Assembly (NCBI GenBank): GCA_025642075.2
Contig: JAODUO010000118.1
Location: forward strand, 71,001 to 135,000
Reading direction: 5' to 3'
Origin: Ridgeia piscesae
Lineage: Eukaryota > Annelida > Polychaeta > Sabellida > Siboglinidae
Length of the DNA: 64,000 nucleotides
Shown here: in pieces, positions 47,032 through 58,559 of the stretch
Layout: each line of letters starts with the position of its first letter
Numbering within the stretch: position 1 is the stretch's first letter
Made by a program: the position numbers and the translations under genes
Notes under the pieces: generated by a model
Told to the model about the DNA's origin: nothing
Seen by the model: the letters and a program-made list of their open reading frames with translations, nothing else
Databases searched by the model: none

Positions 47032-50000
47032 ATGGCGCTTCAAAAAGTGGGAGGGAAAGCATTGTTAGCTGCCGAAAAGCGTGACTCAAAGACCCCGAAA
47101 GTGAAACAACAAACAATTTTAGATGAAGACAAATATGCAGAGGCAAGTCTATATTTGATACCTTTTGTATAAAAAACCCTATTATCGCTCACTCAGTTTT
47201 CGCAGTATTTATCATCAGGCCTGGGCTAATAATGATAATAACTATTACAAATGTTGACATAATTGTTAAAGTAGTATGTTGAACTAGAACACACAAAACC
47301 TAATAATGGTAAAATAAAAACAAACAGGTACCCAATTTCAATCATAGCAATTATATTTTTATATACTTTTATATTTTTAACAACCTTTTTTATGTAACAT
47401 TTTACAAGAACTTTATGCTTATAAAAACAGTAATTGTATTATATTTTACTATATCAACACTGATTATATAATTACTATAGTTTTATATATTAATATTGAC
47501 ATTTTATACACGCTGAGATGACCTAAATCCAGGGTTGGCACATTTCCGGGAAAAACTGGTTTTAGACAGGGCAGTGGGAATAACCCGGTAATTACCGGTA
47601 AAAGTGGTATTTACCGGTAAATATGTGGGAATAACTCTATAATTAATATTACCACTGGCTAGTTCCTGTCCATTTATAATAATTTATATTCATCTAAAGT
47701 TAACTAGTTCACCAGTTACTAGTTCAGGTGTATCCTTGTATTTGTTTAAAACATGAAGTCAACAAGATATTCAAAAGAAAACTGATCATTAATATTTTAG
47801 TAACAAATGTCAGTGTCATTCTCACACAGGACAATGCCAAGTACAGCTGTACTAGACTAAAGCCTAGTACTGTCAGGTGCTAGTTGGTAATCTGTTTAAG
47901 GAACAAAAGAAATGTTGGGCTCTGAACATTGGCAGACTCTACTGTACCCACTCAGCAAACATTCAGACTTGGGGGAAAATACTGGCTAACTGTAGACATC
48001 TGTAGTCATTGTCTCTGTGAGCCCAAATCAGCTCCAGCTTAATATTTGAACTTGTAATCTGCTGGGATCCTCTGCTGGGAAGCCATGTATCTCAGAATCA
48101 GTAGACCAGAGTAGATAGGCACTTTCTGTCAGACATTCACAAATCTTAAATTTTTACTAAATTCACTCTTGTCCACAAATTGCAAAGCAAAATAATTTTC
48201 TTGAACATATAATTATCAGAAGCTAAGGCAAAATCACAAAAGGATATAATTATCCAATTATATTAGAATAATCATGAAGATAGTTCTATGTTGGCCTTCT
48301 GACCCGTGTTCCATAACTCATCACTGTGTACCTGCATAAGTATGGTTGCCATGTGGCACATGGCATGGATTGCCCATGGTGCAGGCACACATTTAATACA
48401 TTCAATATATATTGAAAGAATGCCCATCAATAAATCTCCACTATAAAATGGTGTTATATTATGCATTTGTGTTTAATAAAATATAAACAGAAAGTATACT
48501 GATGTATACCAGTACTGATGTATAAGTACACATGTATCATTATGGTGATGGTACAGTAACTTATATTGCAAAAATGGTTCAAATTTAATCACTTTAAGAG
48601 TTTTTCCCAGGTAGTCTGGTATTTACCACTATTTGAGGTTTTTCCCAGGACGGTAATTACCGGTAATTACCGCCCGGTATTTACCAGGGTGGGAAAAACG
48701 TGCCAACCCTGCCTAAATCCAAGATGAACTACTGTGCCATCTGCATGTTACTACTATGTGGACTAACATGTAGGGTAAAACAGAAAACCTATGGAAACCA
48801 TAGTGAAAGTTTGACTAGTACTGCCTTGGTAATGTCCCCTGACTTTGAATACAAGTACTTTCCTGCATCCACAAACACCACAGCAGGTTGGAAATCCAAC
48901 AACTTTTACAAGATAACATCCCTAAACTAAAAACATCCAACGTGCTTTGCCATCTTAATTCTCATGCGAGCTGGTGACCTTAACCCTAACCCTGGTCCAT
49001 ACCAGCCTAAATTCCCCTGTGCTATTTGCAAAAAATCAGCAAGGTGGTACCAGTGAGCGACATGCTACGATCACTGCAATTCATGGTACCACGTAGACTA
49101 TGGTAACATCAACAATAGCATATAATGCCCTCCAAAATAGTTGAGTCTCATGGATCTGCTGCCAGTGTGGTATCCCCAACACTCTTCTCAAATTCTAGTT
49201 TAAAATATACGAAATAAATATAATAAAATTACAAGTAAAACATGAATATATATGGTGAAATAATTATTATATAGAACTGAACTGGAGAAAATAAAACTAA
49301 ATCAAAGGTGGTGTTATATGTCGATGTAGTCAATAAATAGAAGTATATATTTATATAAAATACGTATATAACAATTGTAAAATGAATATACATACTATGC
49401 CTACCGTGACCAGGGATTGAACCCGGTCCACCGGCATGACAGGTGGAAATGCTAACTACTACCCTTAGTACCCTATCCATGCCTTTCACTACTATCAACA
49501 CTGCTCGCCTCAACATTGTTAGGAGAGTATAGTATTTAGAAAAACTTCTCTGAACACATGCCAAATGTATTTAGTAAGCTTAGCAGGTAATAAAACCTAT
49601 GAACTCAGTTCTAATTATCCAATAAACACCCTTTCCAAACAGCTCTTCAACTCCTAGCAACTATTTTCCTAATTTGCAGGGCAGTGACGTCACTGCTCTG
49701 CGAGTAGCCAGAGGATTTCCAGGTTATGTTTTTCTTCAAAAGTAAAGCCTTGGATGCTGCGGTGTTAGCCGATTGATTTATTGCAATTGGCAGTCACACA
49801 TTCGATGCATTTATAGACAAGTTGATAAAATAAAGAAGGCATGGTAGATTGGCACTAGCTGTAATCCAGCCAGATCCATGTACTCGGCCTGTACCATCGA
49901 GTCTGGTAATCTGTTGCAAAATCTGGGGTACTCAGAGAAATGGAATACCAGTACAATCAAACCCTGAATTATGGTAAACGTCTTACATAATAAACATTGC

Positions 50001-53000
50001 ACAATGGATGATCCACGATAGTGTGGATGATGTTAATCATGTCATCAAGCATTTAGGACTATTCACAGAAAGCCTTCCTTTTGTTTGACAGTCGGATGCC
50101 ATAGATGTATTTGAAAGATTGTTTTAATTATTTCTGCAACATTTTTTTTCACTCGGGGAAAATTAAGAAGTATTACATTATTATAAATTAGCAAATAAAA
50201 TTGCCCAGTAATAATACGCAGTCACAGTACTTGTTCTTTATTCCTACTTCTCTTTTTCTAGAACTTGGAGAAGATTATTGTACGAGACTTCTACCCAGAC
50301 TTACCAAAGCTGCACGCACAGGAGGAATACTTGATGGCGGTTGACATGAACGATATCGAGAAGCTGCAGGAAATACATGCAAAGTATGACAAGAAAACAA
50401 CATCAGCAGAAGCACCGTCCATATGTGAGTCTATCTCCGTAGTCCTGCTTCGTATATAAATGTAGCATTTGTTAAATGTCAAGACTATTTCTGACAGTGT
50501 CTACCGAGCATTTAGCTTATGAAACATGTTTTGTTATGTACAAAGAAATATATCAATCAGTGTTCTATGTCAGCGTGTTTGCTTTTAAATTGTAAATGTA
50601 ATAGTTTGCGTACGAAGCTCAGTGATTAGAAGCTTTAGAGCATCAGGCCCAGTTTAGAGTACCCACATTAGAATCCTGTGCTGTGACCACAGTCATGTCA
50701 AACCTTGGGCAAGTTCAGTTGTTCACTCTAGTTCACTCAGTTGTTTATATGAGTACCTGGCTTTATATAGTGGTGGATATTTCCAATAGGTCATCTTCAC
50801 ATCTCTTATACACAAGATCATGAGTTGTGTGATGAATATCCTTCTTAGGCTAATAAAGTGAATTGAATTGCAGTATGCTTACCTGGGAAGTCAAAACGGA
50901 GTTCGAATGAACAGGTCTGCCAGGGAGTAAAGAATAAAGCACTTTGAACAACTCTGAGGATTGGATACTGTGCTATATAATAACTTACTATTAGTTTTAC
51001 AGATAATAAAATATAAAAGTTCTGATTTACTTTTTGTCCCTAAAGTAAATACCAACATTGGAACTAGGTCTTTTTTAGTAATTGCACTGACTGTTTGTAA
51101 TATGCAAACTATTACAGTATACAATTCTGCCTTAATTTTAAAATGTACCTTTAAAACCTTGCTTATCTTCATATCCACCATATCTCCCTGGCATACAAGT
51201 TCATCTGTGGACAACTCAAATGTTGCTTATCAACTCTGAGCTAGACCATTGCTCTGTCTTGAGTGGCCTCTCAGTTTGGTTCCAAGGATTTAGGCACAAT
51301 AAACGTTGCCTTAAAAACATGCTATATTAAGAATAAGATATATACAATAAATTCTACCAACGTTTGGAGTGTAAAGAAGATGTGTTTGAAGTAAGACTTC
51401 ATACATTTATTTAATCAGCATGTTCTTGTTGCTGTAGATTCGACCCCTGCAACATTTGAGACACCTGCTCAGGACCATGCAGCAACTCCGTGTCAATCGA
51501 CAGATGGAACAAAGTCTCCAAGCAGGACAGAACTACCAGAGAAAGACAAAGAAGACTGTAAAAGTTAGTCTTTTACTGTTTAACAAAAGCAGTTTCTGTT
51601 CAGTAATTTAACAGTAAAAGTGTTTTAATGATGGGAAACCCTTGTTATATATTTGACTTCACAGTATAATATATCAGTGCTTTACATTTTTGCACGACAT
51701 GGGTATTGGTATTTTCTGCAGCGTAATCTAAATTATTAACCATCCCATATCACCTGACTACATGGTTTGTGGATGTGTAACATCTTGAGCAAAGATTGAG
51801 TCACACTGTAAGTTGATTGGGGCACAATTAGCCACATTAGACAGAACAAACTGTAGAAACCAGTCGCCAGACGTGGGAGCCATGAACCAATGCCCTCCAT
51901 GCACTGTGTTCAATGTAAACAGTGGCTTTTTTGTCTTTGGAAAATGGAACTTGAAAAATGGAAAAACTTGGAAAATGGAAATGTTTTAGACAGTGAGAAG
52001 ATAATTGAGGGTTGCGTTTGGACACCAAGAAATAAAAGAATTAATTAACTTGAATTTTTGGAGTGGAAACTGGGTGAGTGTTCACGTGAAATGGAGGTGC
52101 CACGTGTACTGCTGTGTTACAGAGCGCAGTGACTTGGATCTGAGTCTGGACCAGTTCCTGGCAAAGAACACAAGTGAAGACAACGCATCATTCTCAGAGC
52201 TGATGAAAGAGAATGACCAGAAGCATAGAGTGAAGCATGCGTGGCTCTTTGAGAAGGAACAACACCAGGACCAGGTCTCCAGCTCTAACATATTCCTTCA
52301 GCTGTCATAACTAGACCTAGTCAATGCCAAAAGAAATTGGAATTGGTCAGTTGTATTCGGCTCCAATTCTAGAATTGACATTGAAAAGGATCACATAATG
52401 TTCTTCCCTTATTGTACTCTTTACATTATTATATGTTACATTATTATATGTTTTGGCATTAATTTGATTTGTATGTATTGTAAAGAGTTACAGTCAGTTT
52501 AATTTGATTTTTAATATTTTAAACAAAATGAATTGGAATCTAAAAATGTCGAATGAAAAAATAATTAAATAAAAAGGAATAAAGCATCTGATTTTTTTTA
52601 TACCAATATTTTTTTTCATTTTAAAGTACCAAAATTGAGCATCTGGAAACAAAATCTTCTTAAGCGACTCCAAACAGCCTGTCACATGAGAACCTCAACC
52701 AATTCACTTCTGCCTCTGTGTTGTAGTTTCTTTGTTTTGAACAAGACTGGTTTTCTTAATTACCCCAAACAGGGTTTGCACAAGGTGTGGGAATCCTTGA
52801 ATAGCAAAACATTTGATGTGTTAAAACACAGGCCTTGAAAACCTGTATTATTTAAATTGCATGGAAAAACATGGGGTTATAATGTTTTGAATATGATACA
52901 AAGGCAGAACGGATAAAAGAAAAGAGACACTGACCTTAGTCATTAACATATTTAAATGTCCGATATGGGTGTTTTGTTGGCAGGAACAAGAGCAGAATTT

Positions 53001-55913
53001 GGCCCTGCCAAGCATCGAGAAGCAGGCGATAGAAGCTGGCAAAAAACCCACAAACTTACAGACGTGGACTTATAAACCACACAACTCTCTCATGTACGTC
53101 CCGGATGGTAAGTAAACAAACACTCTCTTTTACACATAAAGCTGCAGCTACCATAGTTCAGACTTCAGAGATACAATTAATAAAAATTACTACAGCTTTG
53201 AAATCAGTGCACAATGGTGAAGCTATCAACATGCAAAGTTAAAAAAGTTTACATTAATCAGAAAGGTAAAGGTAAGTCTTCCAACGAGGATACTGTAATA
53301 GTGTTGTTTGTTTCAGATCACACTTGTAAAAATGCATTACCATAAACATGTCTCAATGTTTTGTGCTGTGTTAGGACCAGGTCAGTGTTTTTATAACACT
53401 GAAAAAATGCAAAAAGACACCTAGTGCAGGAATCTATATCCGCTGTATAAATCTGTCAGGTCAGACACTGTTAAAATATCCGGCAATAGCAAAGCATTAA
53501 CACACAAGATTTCAATCAAATTCAGAGTGACCCAATTTTGGGCATAATACGTTCCAGTTGTGAATATATAATGTGATGTTTGTACACCCTGACGCCAACC
53601 AGTGTATATGTTGTGTTTCTTCATGTGTCAAAATTCAAGACATTGCTGTTGTCTAGGTACAGAGTCTTTCACAACGGACATTATATTTTAGCTCACTTTT
53701 ATATAATTTATACATAGCATATTTTTTTAAAGTTTTAAAATGTTTTACAGCATATCATTATCATTACATGTACTAGTCATTATTTTAATCAGTATGCCCA
53801 CATGTATTATAACGTTTAGCTACTTAGAATTTTCATCCATGTACACACCTATAACGTTTAGCTACTTAGAATTTTCATCCATGTACACACCCATGCCATC
53901 ATGGATGTGAGTGTCAAAATAAAGATTTATTATTCAAGGTGTGGATAAGAGTGACAAGGAGCGACTGGACGAAGCGAAGCTGAAGCAGCGAGAGATCTTA
54001 CACAGCAACACACGATTCATTGAGAAGCCTCACGACATACAGCAGAGTCGGGAATGCATCGCCCAGGCTGCCAACGCCCGCGCCCTCGCTGTGCAGGGCA
54101 AGATAGGGGCGGATGGCCGGGAGATTCTGCCAGAGAGAACACCCATGGTGAATGGGTACGGCTTCATGGGCACGCCATCTCCAGCGCCTGGTAGGTAGTG
54201 CGGGGGTAACTAGATTTACACCTAGAGTAGGACCTGTGTGAATGTCGTCTGCCTGAGGTGTTTGTCAGTTTTGTTTTATAGAGATACAGAGAATCTAACG
54301 AGTTAAAGGCTATGTGCTGTCCAAATGTTTTTTAAAGAGAACTATGTAAATTTACTTGTACACGTATGTTTAGTCTTGCGTAGCCGACTCTCGCTTGGCT
54401 GTGTAACTTCACCAAGAAGATAGCCTGTTGAGTTAGCCCACTTTTGAATGTTATTCGTGTCAGGGGTTAATAGTGCTGCCCTGTCACAGAGTCTGGGTAT
54501 TTAAGGCTAATCCTCCCATAATTCCTGCTTCATAAACAACTGCAAATTTGCATTTCTGTGTATTTTTGTGTGACTCAGTTTAATGTTTAATAGTTTTAAT
54601 GGTGTTACCCTGGTATCTTAGAAAAATATATCCTTATTTTCATTTTTATTTCATAGTTGGCCTGAAAGCCAATCAGCGTTTCTACCCCATTCTGGTGTAA
54701 GGCCGCCCTGGTGGTAATGTTGGCAGAGCATTAATTCCTCAGGCGGATGTGAGGGGCTAAAAAATGCTGCAAGTTCACGGAGCGTGGATAATCGAGGCTA
54801 ATGTGTGTTATGAATGAATGTTCTGAATTTAAAATTAGGGCCAGATCACGTCTATGATGATCTGAAGAGCCACCAGGGTGCAGCAGGGGGGCTCTAGTGA
54901 CAGTACTTCGCTGGACTACTGCGTCACCATTTAGTTGTAGTCATCTGACGACATTCATTAATACCCAGACACCATGAGGACAACATAAAAGGAATAAGGC
55001 TAAAACAAAAGTATCTAGAAGAACATTCAGTGATCTATTTAATTCAACTTGTAGGGGTTGGTGAGTCGCCCTTGATGACGTGGGGTATGATAGAGGACAC
55101 ACCCTATAGACTGGACGGGAATGCAACCCCACGGGGTAACCACACTCCAGGGCCAGTGTTCCACATTCCCGATGTTCCGAAGCGGGACAGGATCGCCCTA
55201 GAGCTGGTGGAGAGGGCTAGTAAGGCACACAGGGCGAAGAAACAGGAAGCTCTGAAGAGGGTCACTGCCAGCTTCGCAAGGTCAGTACTCTCATTGGCCC
55301 AGCAAAAATCTAAAAATATTTATTTACTGCATAAATAACAGTAAAGCTTATAGTATAAGTATAATATGTATTTGTTCCTAGGTAATTAATCTTCCTAATA
55401 GGAATGTTTCTTCTTAATAGAAAAATAGTTCAGAACAAGAGTGTAGTCCATAATATGTATTATTCAACGTAGTAGCAGTTTAAAATACAGCATGTAATGG
55501 AAAATTTAAATTCAGAAATAAGAATATTGTTGAAAAATATATTATTATTTTTTAAATAGTTCAAAGTTTTTGTATATGTCATGTTCTGTGTTTTCAGTCC
55601 CGGGATGTTGCGGTTTGGGTCGTCACCCAAGACAGACAGACTCTCTCGAATGTCCCCCGCGGCTCAGCGACTCGCCAGCTCCAAACTCCGCGTCACTAGT
55701 TCCGACAAAGCCCTCAAGGCGAGCTACACGCCAAGCCCCGCACATGGCTCATCTTCAGACAAAACACCCGTCCGCCTGACCCCTAGAGGTCATCAAACTC
55801 CCAGCAGTGTGACCCCAAGGTCAACCCCGAAGCGTGATGGTGGTGATGTGACGTCACTGACAGACAATTTGTTGAGTTTACCGAAGAGACAGAAAGCCAA
55901 GGAATTCTTCTGA
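47032..55913 (+). CDS. ESS2: ESS2 (DGCR14, Es2 family) splicing factor, eight exons, complete
   Basis: Exons: 47032-47142, 50262-50424, 51438-51563, 52123-52274, 52984-53107, 53939-54190, 55055-55280, 55598-55913; 1470 nt, 489 residues, close to the 476 of human ESS2. All phases agree. Es2-family (PF09751) blocks appear in order: ILDEDKYAENLEKIIVRDFY (about 30-49), STPATFETP (about 92), SEDNASFSELM, VKHAWLFEKE, TWTYKPHNSLMYVPDG, SNTRF, GYGFMGTPSPAPG, SPLMTWGMIEDTP, RAKKQEALKRVT, SPAAQRLAS, ALKASYTPSP and the C-terminal LTDNLLSLPKRQKAKEFF. Family knowledge: a nuclear protein of the spliceosomal C complex that promotes pre-mRNA splicing. ATG at 47032 is chosen because conservation begins there; an upstream ATG at 46990 gives an unrelated extension. 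Intron 1 has a GC donor and intron 4 a weak donor (CAG|GTCTCC). Introns carry a hAT-like element, a LINE piece and a SINE. AATAAA at 56353-56358. Confidence 0.95.
47530..48711. mobile_element. hAT-family non-autonomous transposon with perfect 8-bp target duplication
   Basis: Terminal inverted repeat CAGGGTTGGCAC (47530-47541) with GTGCCAACCCTG (48700-48711). The flanking 8 bp are identical: CCTAAATC at 47522-47529 and 48712-48719. CAGGG(T)TGGCA ends and 8-bp duplications are diagnostic of hAT elements. Subterminal regions on both sides are rich in TACCGGTAA/GGTAATTACCGG words. Length 1182 bp; no transposase ORF. Inserted in ESS2 intron 1. Confidence 0.92.
48940..49205 (+). mobile_element. LINE ORF1 fragment with a 2A-like motif and PHD-type zinc finger
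   Basis: Plus-strand reading near 48960-49080 gives MRAGDLNPNPGPYQPKFPCA, then ICKKSARWYQ, a stop, ATCYDHCNSWYHVD. GDLNPNPGP resembles the 2A ribosome-skipping core (D-x-E-x-NPGP) at the N-terminus of some invertebrate non-LTR elements, and C-x2-C...C-x2-C-x4-H is a PHD-like finger. Stop codons break the finger and no RT follows, so it is a dead 5' fragment, in ESS2 intron 1. Confidence 0.7.
49401..49475 (-). pseudogene. tRNA-Asp(GTC)-like pseudogene or SINE head
   Basis: Minus strand has a GTAGTTAGCA D-arm, an anticodon arm CCACCTGTCATGCCGGTGG whose loop carries GTC, and a T-arm CCGGGTTCAATCCCTGG. The resemblance to tRNA-Asp is good in the anticodon and T arms, but the 5' end does not pair with the 3' end to form an acceptor stem. 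Confidence 0.6.
50606..50990 (+). mobile_element. SINE family A, full-length copy in ESS2 intron 2
   Basis: Head CGAAGCTCAGTGATTAGAAG...TTAGAATCCTGTGCTG parallels the tRNA-like head of the 22.7 kb copy. The tail has GGTCTGCCAGGGAGTAAAG and CTGAGGATTGGATACTGTGC, matching the 22.4 kb copy. Boxes A and B are decayed. Confidence 0.75.
53809..53892. repeat. 42-bp tandem duplication in ESS2 intron 5
   Basis: Two near-identical units (AACGTTTAGCTACTTAGAAT, TTTCATCCATGTACACACC) at spacing 42. Ends about 46 bp before the exon 6 acceptor. Confidence 0.9.
54343..54515 (+). repeat. Dispersed short repeat family B, copy 1
   Basis: Contains AGGGGTTAATAGTGCTGCCC, TGTCACAGAGTCTGGGTATT and TAAGGCTAATCC, shared in order with copies at 54660-54815 and 56870-56985. 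Likely a SINE. In ESS2 intron 6. Confidence 0.6.
54660..54815 (+). repeat. Dispersed short repeat family B, copy 2
   Basis: Contains GAGGGGCTAAAAAATGCTGC, TTCACGGAGCGTGGATAATC and GAGGCTAATG; same block order as the other two copies. Confidence 0.6.
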
Positions 55914-56352
55914 GGCTCGTTTGTGAAATGACTCGTGTACAGTTGTAAAGTTGTGTTATGTACAAAATAGACTAGAAATGTATATAAGCGTATATGTATA
56001 TATCCTACATTATGGATTTGTTTTTACAAATTCACAGGTATTACAACGTAGCATAGTGATGGGTTACCCAGAATGATCTCAAACTAGAGGTGGTCATTAT
56101 TAGCAATGTCCACTGAATCAGTTCTAGTTCCCCCATTTCACTGGCTGATGACGTCCAGTCTTGTGGCAGCTCTGACAAGTTACAACATTGTTTTGTATAC
56201 AGTTTAAATATTTCATGGATGCAACATTCAGACTGGGAACACCGTTTTGCACTTATTACATGCAATTATTCACTTCAGATGTGCCTGTGAAACAGATGTT
56301 AATTGTACAGTCGTAAATAATCCAGCAACCTGGACTTTTTACCTAGTCATGC

Positions 56353-56358
56353 AATAAA
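56353..56358 (+). terminator. Probable ESS2 polyadenylation signal AATAAA
   Basis: AATAAA 440 bp after the ESS2 stop codon, followed within 15-35 bp by a GT/T-rich stretch (GTGTTTTTATG, TTGTAGTCTTGG), as expected of a 3' processing site. Confidence 0.6.
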
Positions 56359-56869
56359 GTGTTTTTATGTCAAACATTGTAGTCTTGGTACATACATACA
56401 AAATCAAGTCATTTTGTCTTTATTTTGTGTTTATTTCATTAAAAATATCCATGTAAATATGTTACTTGTGACAAATAATCCACACAGACCCTTAAGCTGC
56501 CCCACTTCACACGTACGTCATGTTTACTTTTCCTTTGTAAATACAAGACTACCCCGGGGTAATTTGTGTTCAGTCATCAGGGAAACATGGCCGATTATCA
56601 GATTCTCTATTGAAAAATGATAGCCGGGCCATTTTATGAAAGTTGGCGCGGATCAGCTTAGATCCTTTTTCAAAAGATTTATCCAATTCCTCTAAAACAC
56701 ACATTGTATGCCGCGCTCGTGGACACAATATACTAATATGCCCATTGTCTAAACACCCAGCGCAAGATAATTTAATGACTTGACCAATGGCGCTTTCTTC
56801 TATCATAGCTAAATGTATGCAAATACTTGACCAACTGTAATCAATTGGTTAAGAGTGTGGCCAATCGCA

Positions 56870-56985
56870 TAGTCTCGCTTAACCGACTGTCAGTCGCCTG
56901 CGGAACTACGCCGAGAAGACGAGAGTTGAGGGGCTTGAAAGTGCTGCCATCTCACAGAGCCTGGGTAACCGAGGCTACCAATCGC
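56870..56985 (+). repeat. Dispersed short repeat family B, copy 3
   Basis: Contains GAGGGGCTTGAAAGTGCTGC, ATCTCACAGAGCCTGGGTAA and CCGAGGCTACC. With copies 1 and 2 it allows a consensus to be drawn. Confidence 0.6.
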
Positions 56986-57278
56986 ACGGATCTTCGGATC
57001 AGTTTGCGTAAAAAAAGAACACGGCTAGCAAGTTAATTGGCAACGAACAGAAACTCATGTACAGTAAAATAATTCTGCACTAAAAAGGAAAGCCATTCAA
57101 AATTACTGTACGATCCTGCACATCACAGAATGAGGCTTTTCATAAACTTCCACCAAGGTTCCATTAGCTAGAAAGAACCTTTTCTATAAATCGATAATAT
57201 TCTCTGCCATTTTAATTATGAATGCTAAATTGCAATGCCCTGTATACAACATAATGCCAAAACGGAATATATTTGTAT

Positions 57279-57553
57279 GCGCCAACTGTCGCATACACCC
57301 TCCTATGCAAAGCAACAATGCGAGACCAATGTAGATTGAAATAGGCCAATTTAATGACATTTAGTTTTATTTATTTACACCTGATATAAACAACACCACA
57401 GGTACATCAGTATATTGTCACAGCAAGCATGCCGCCCCAACAGTATTGCTACTCAATACCTACATGACCTAGACATATTAACAACCACCAGCACCAACTA
57501 TACCAATATACATTATATTTATAATTGACACCATATCGGTGGGGGTCATTACA
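57279..57553 (+). repeat. Direct repeat, left copy, with a 137-bp insertion
   Basis: 57279-57388 (GCGCCAACTGTCGCATACAC to CACCTGATAT) and 57525-57553 (GACACCATATCGGTGGGGGT) match 57951-58087 nearly base for base. The left copy has about 137 extra bases (57389-57525). Confidence 0.9.
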
Positions 57554-57950
57554 CACTACTTTATTTACCACACTAAAAACCCTGAGTACACCGTAAGAGG
57601 CAAAACTGGGTAAAACCTTGTGTACTCACAAAAGGGAAAAGCGTCAAGAAACTACAGTGCACACAATACAACAGGGAGGTGGGCGGGTATAATTTTTGTC
57701 CTAATAATAAACAACACACTTATAAAATTGCATAGCAAAATACAGTCAAATACAGTCAACTGTTTCGTGAAACCAAGGCACGAAATCCCTTCGTGAGCTA
57801 TGTCAGCCAATTAGGCCTAAAAGTAGTTCCTGCGGGTTGATCACCGTAATTAAATCATTCCGCCTGAGTAAACCAGCTATATTACAAACATTGGCCTAAT
57901 CCGCTAGGTCGCCACTCGCATTATTACATCACATAGGGTCATTTTATGCG

Positions 57951-58087
57951 CCAACTGTCACATACACCCTCCTATGCAAAGCAACAATGCAAGACCAATG
58001 TAGATTGAAATAGGCCAATTTAATGACATTTAGTTTTATTTATTTACACCTGATATCAATTGGCACCATATCGGTGGGGGTCATTAC
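57951..58087 (+). repeat. Direct repeat, right copy, uninterrupted
   Basis: Continuous counterpart of 57279-57553, about 95 percent identical by eye where aligned. The pair flanks about 400 bp and may be the direct termini of one element or a segmental duplication. Confidence 0.9.
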
Positions 58088-58192
58088 GCCAGCAGGTCCC
58101 CCCACATGTGACCGACCCCCACAAGAGTAGGTGACATCGCTGTGCCACCCTTGTGGCAGCAGCAGTAGGAAGCTCTCTCGGCAGAGCAACCG

Positions 58193-58417
58193 ATGATGGA
58201 TCCGTCATTTGCACAGGGCGACCCCTGGTTTAATGACGGGCCAACTCCTGCACTGGGGCCATACTACAAAGCACTTGACGAACATAACACAACGGAAAGA
58301 GTCAACACAGTATATATCGACCAACCACCTCCGATGTCACCATGTGCATATTATCATACCCCCAGGACCGACAGACTCACAGTTGTATACACTAAAGCCA
58401 ATTATATCGCCCGATAA
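58193..58417 (+). CDS. Small ORF of unknown function, possibly element-derived
   Basis: 74 codons directly downstream of the right direct repeat; peptide begins MMDPSFAQGDPW and includes ALGPYYKALDEHN. Composition is protein-like (few rare runs, several aromatic residues), but no domain is recognised and no splice sites support it. Could be chance. Confidence 0.2.
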   Translation: MMDPSFAQGDPWFNDGPTPALGPYYKALDEHNTTERVNTVYIDQPPPMSPCAYYHTPRTDRLTVVYTKANYIAR

Positions 58418-58559
58418 ATAACACTGTGACGTGTTATGCAAATCCCCAAAATGTGTAGCATTATTGATATTACTGATCCACATATGTATCAGCCATATTT
58501 AGCTACTCACATGCATAACACCAATAATTCCACACAACTGTGCCAGGGACATACCTGTT

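Larger units (their letters stand above)
47143..50261 (+). other. GC-AG intron 1 of ESS2
   Basis: The donor is GAG|GCAAGT (GC at 47143-47144) and the acceptor is TTTTTCTAG at 50253-50261. The nearest GT (47147, inside GCAAGTCT) would break the frame, while the GC site gives DEDKYAE joined to NLEKIIVRDFY, the conserved family sequence. AG|GCAAGT is the known strong-consensus form of GC donors. Confidence 0.88.

Noticed and set aside
48983..49000. Telomere-like CCTAACCCTAACCC at 48985 and again at 41630
   Set aside because: Only two to three units each. The one at 48985 is simply the coding sequence of the LNPNPGP motif, and the other sits inside a hAT-like element; neither is a telomere seed of meaningful length.
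49401..49475. Functional tRNA-Asp gene
   Set aside because: Anticodon and T arms look right but the acceptor stem does not pair.
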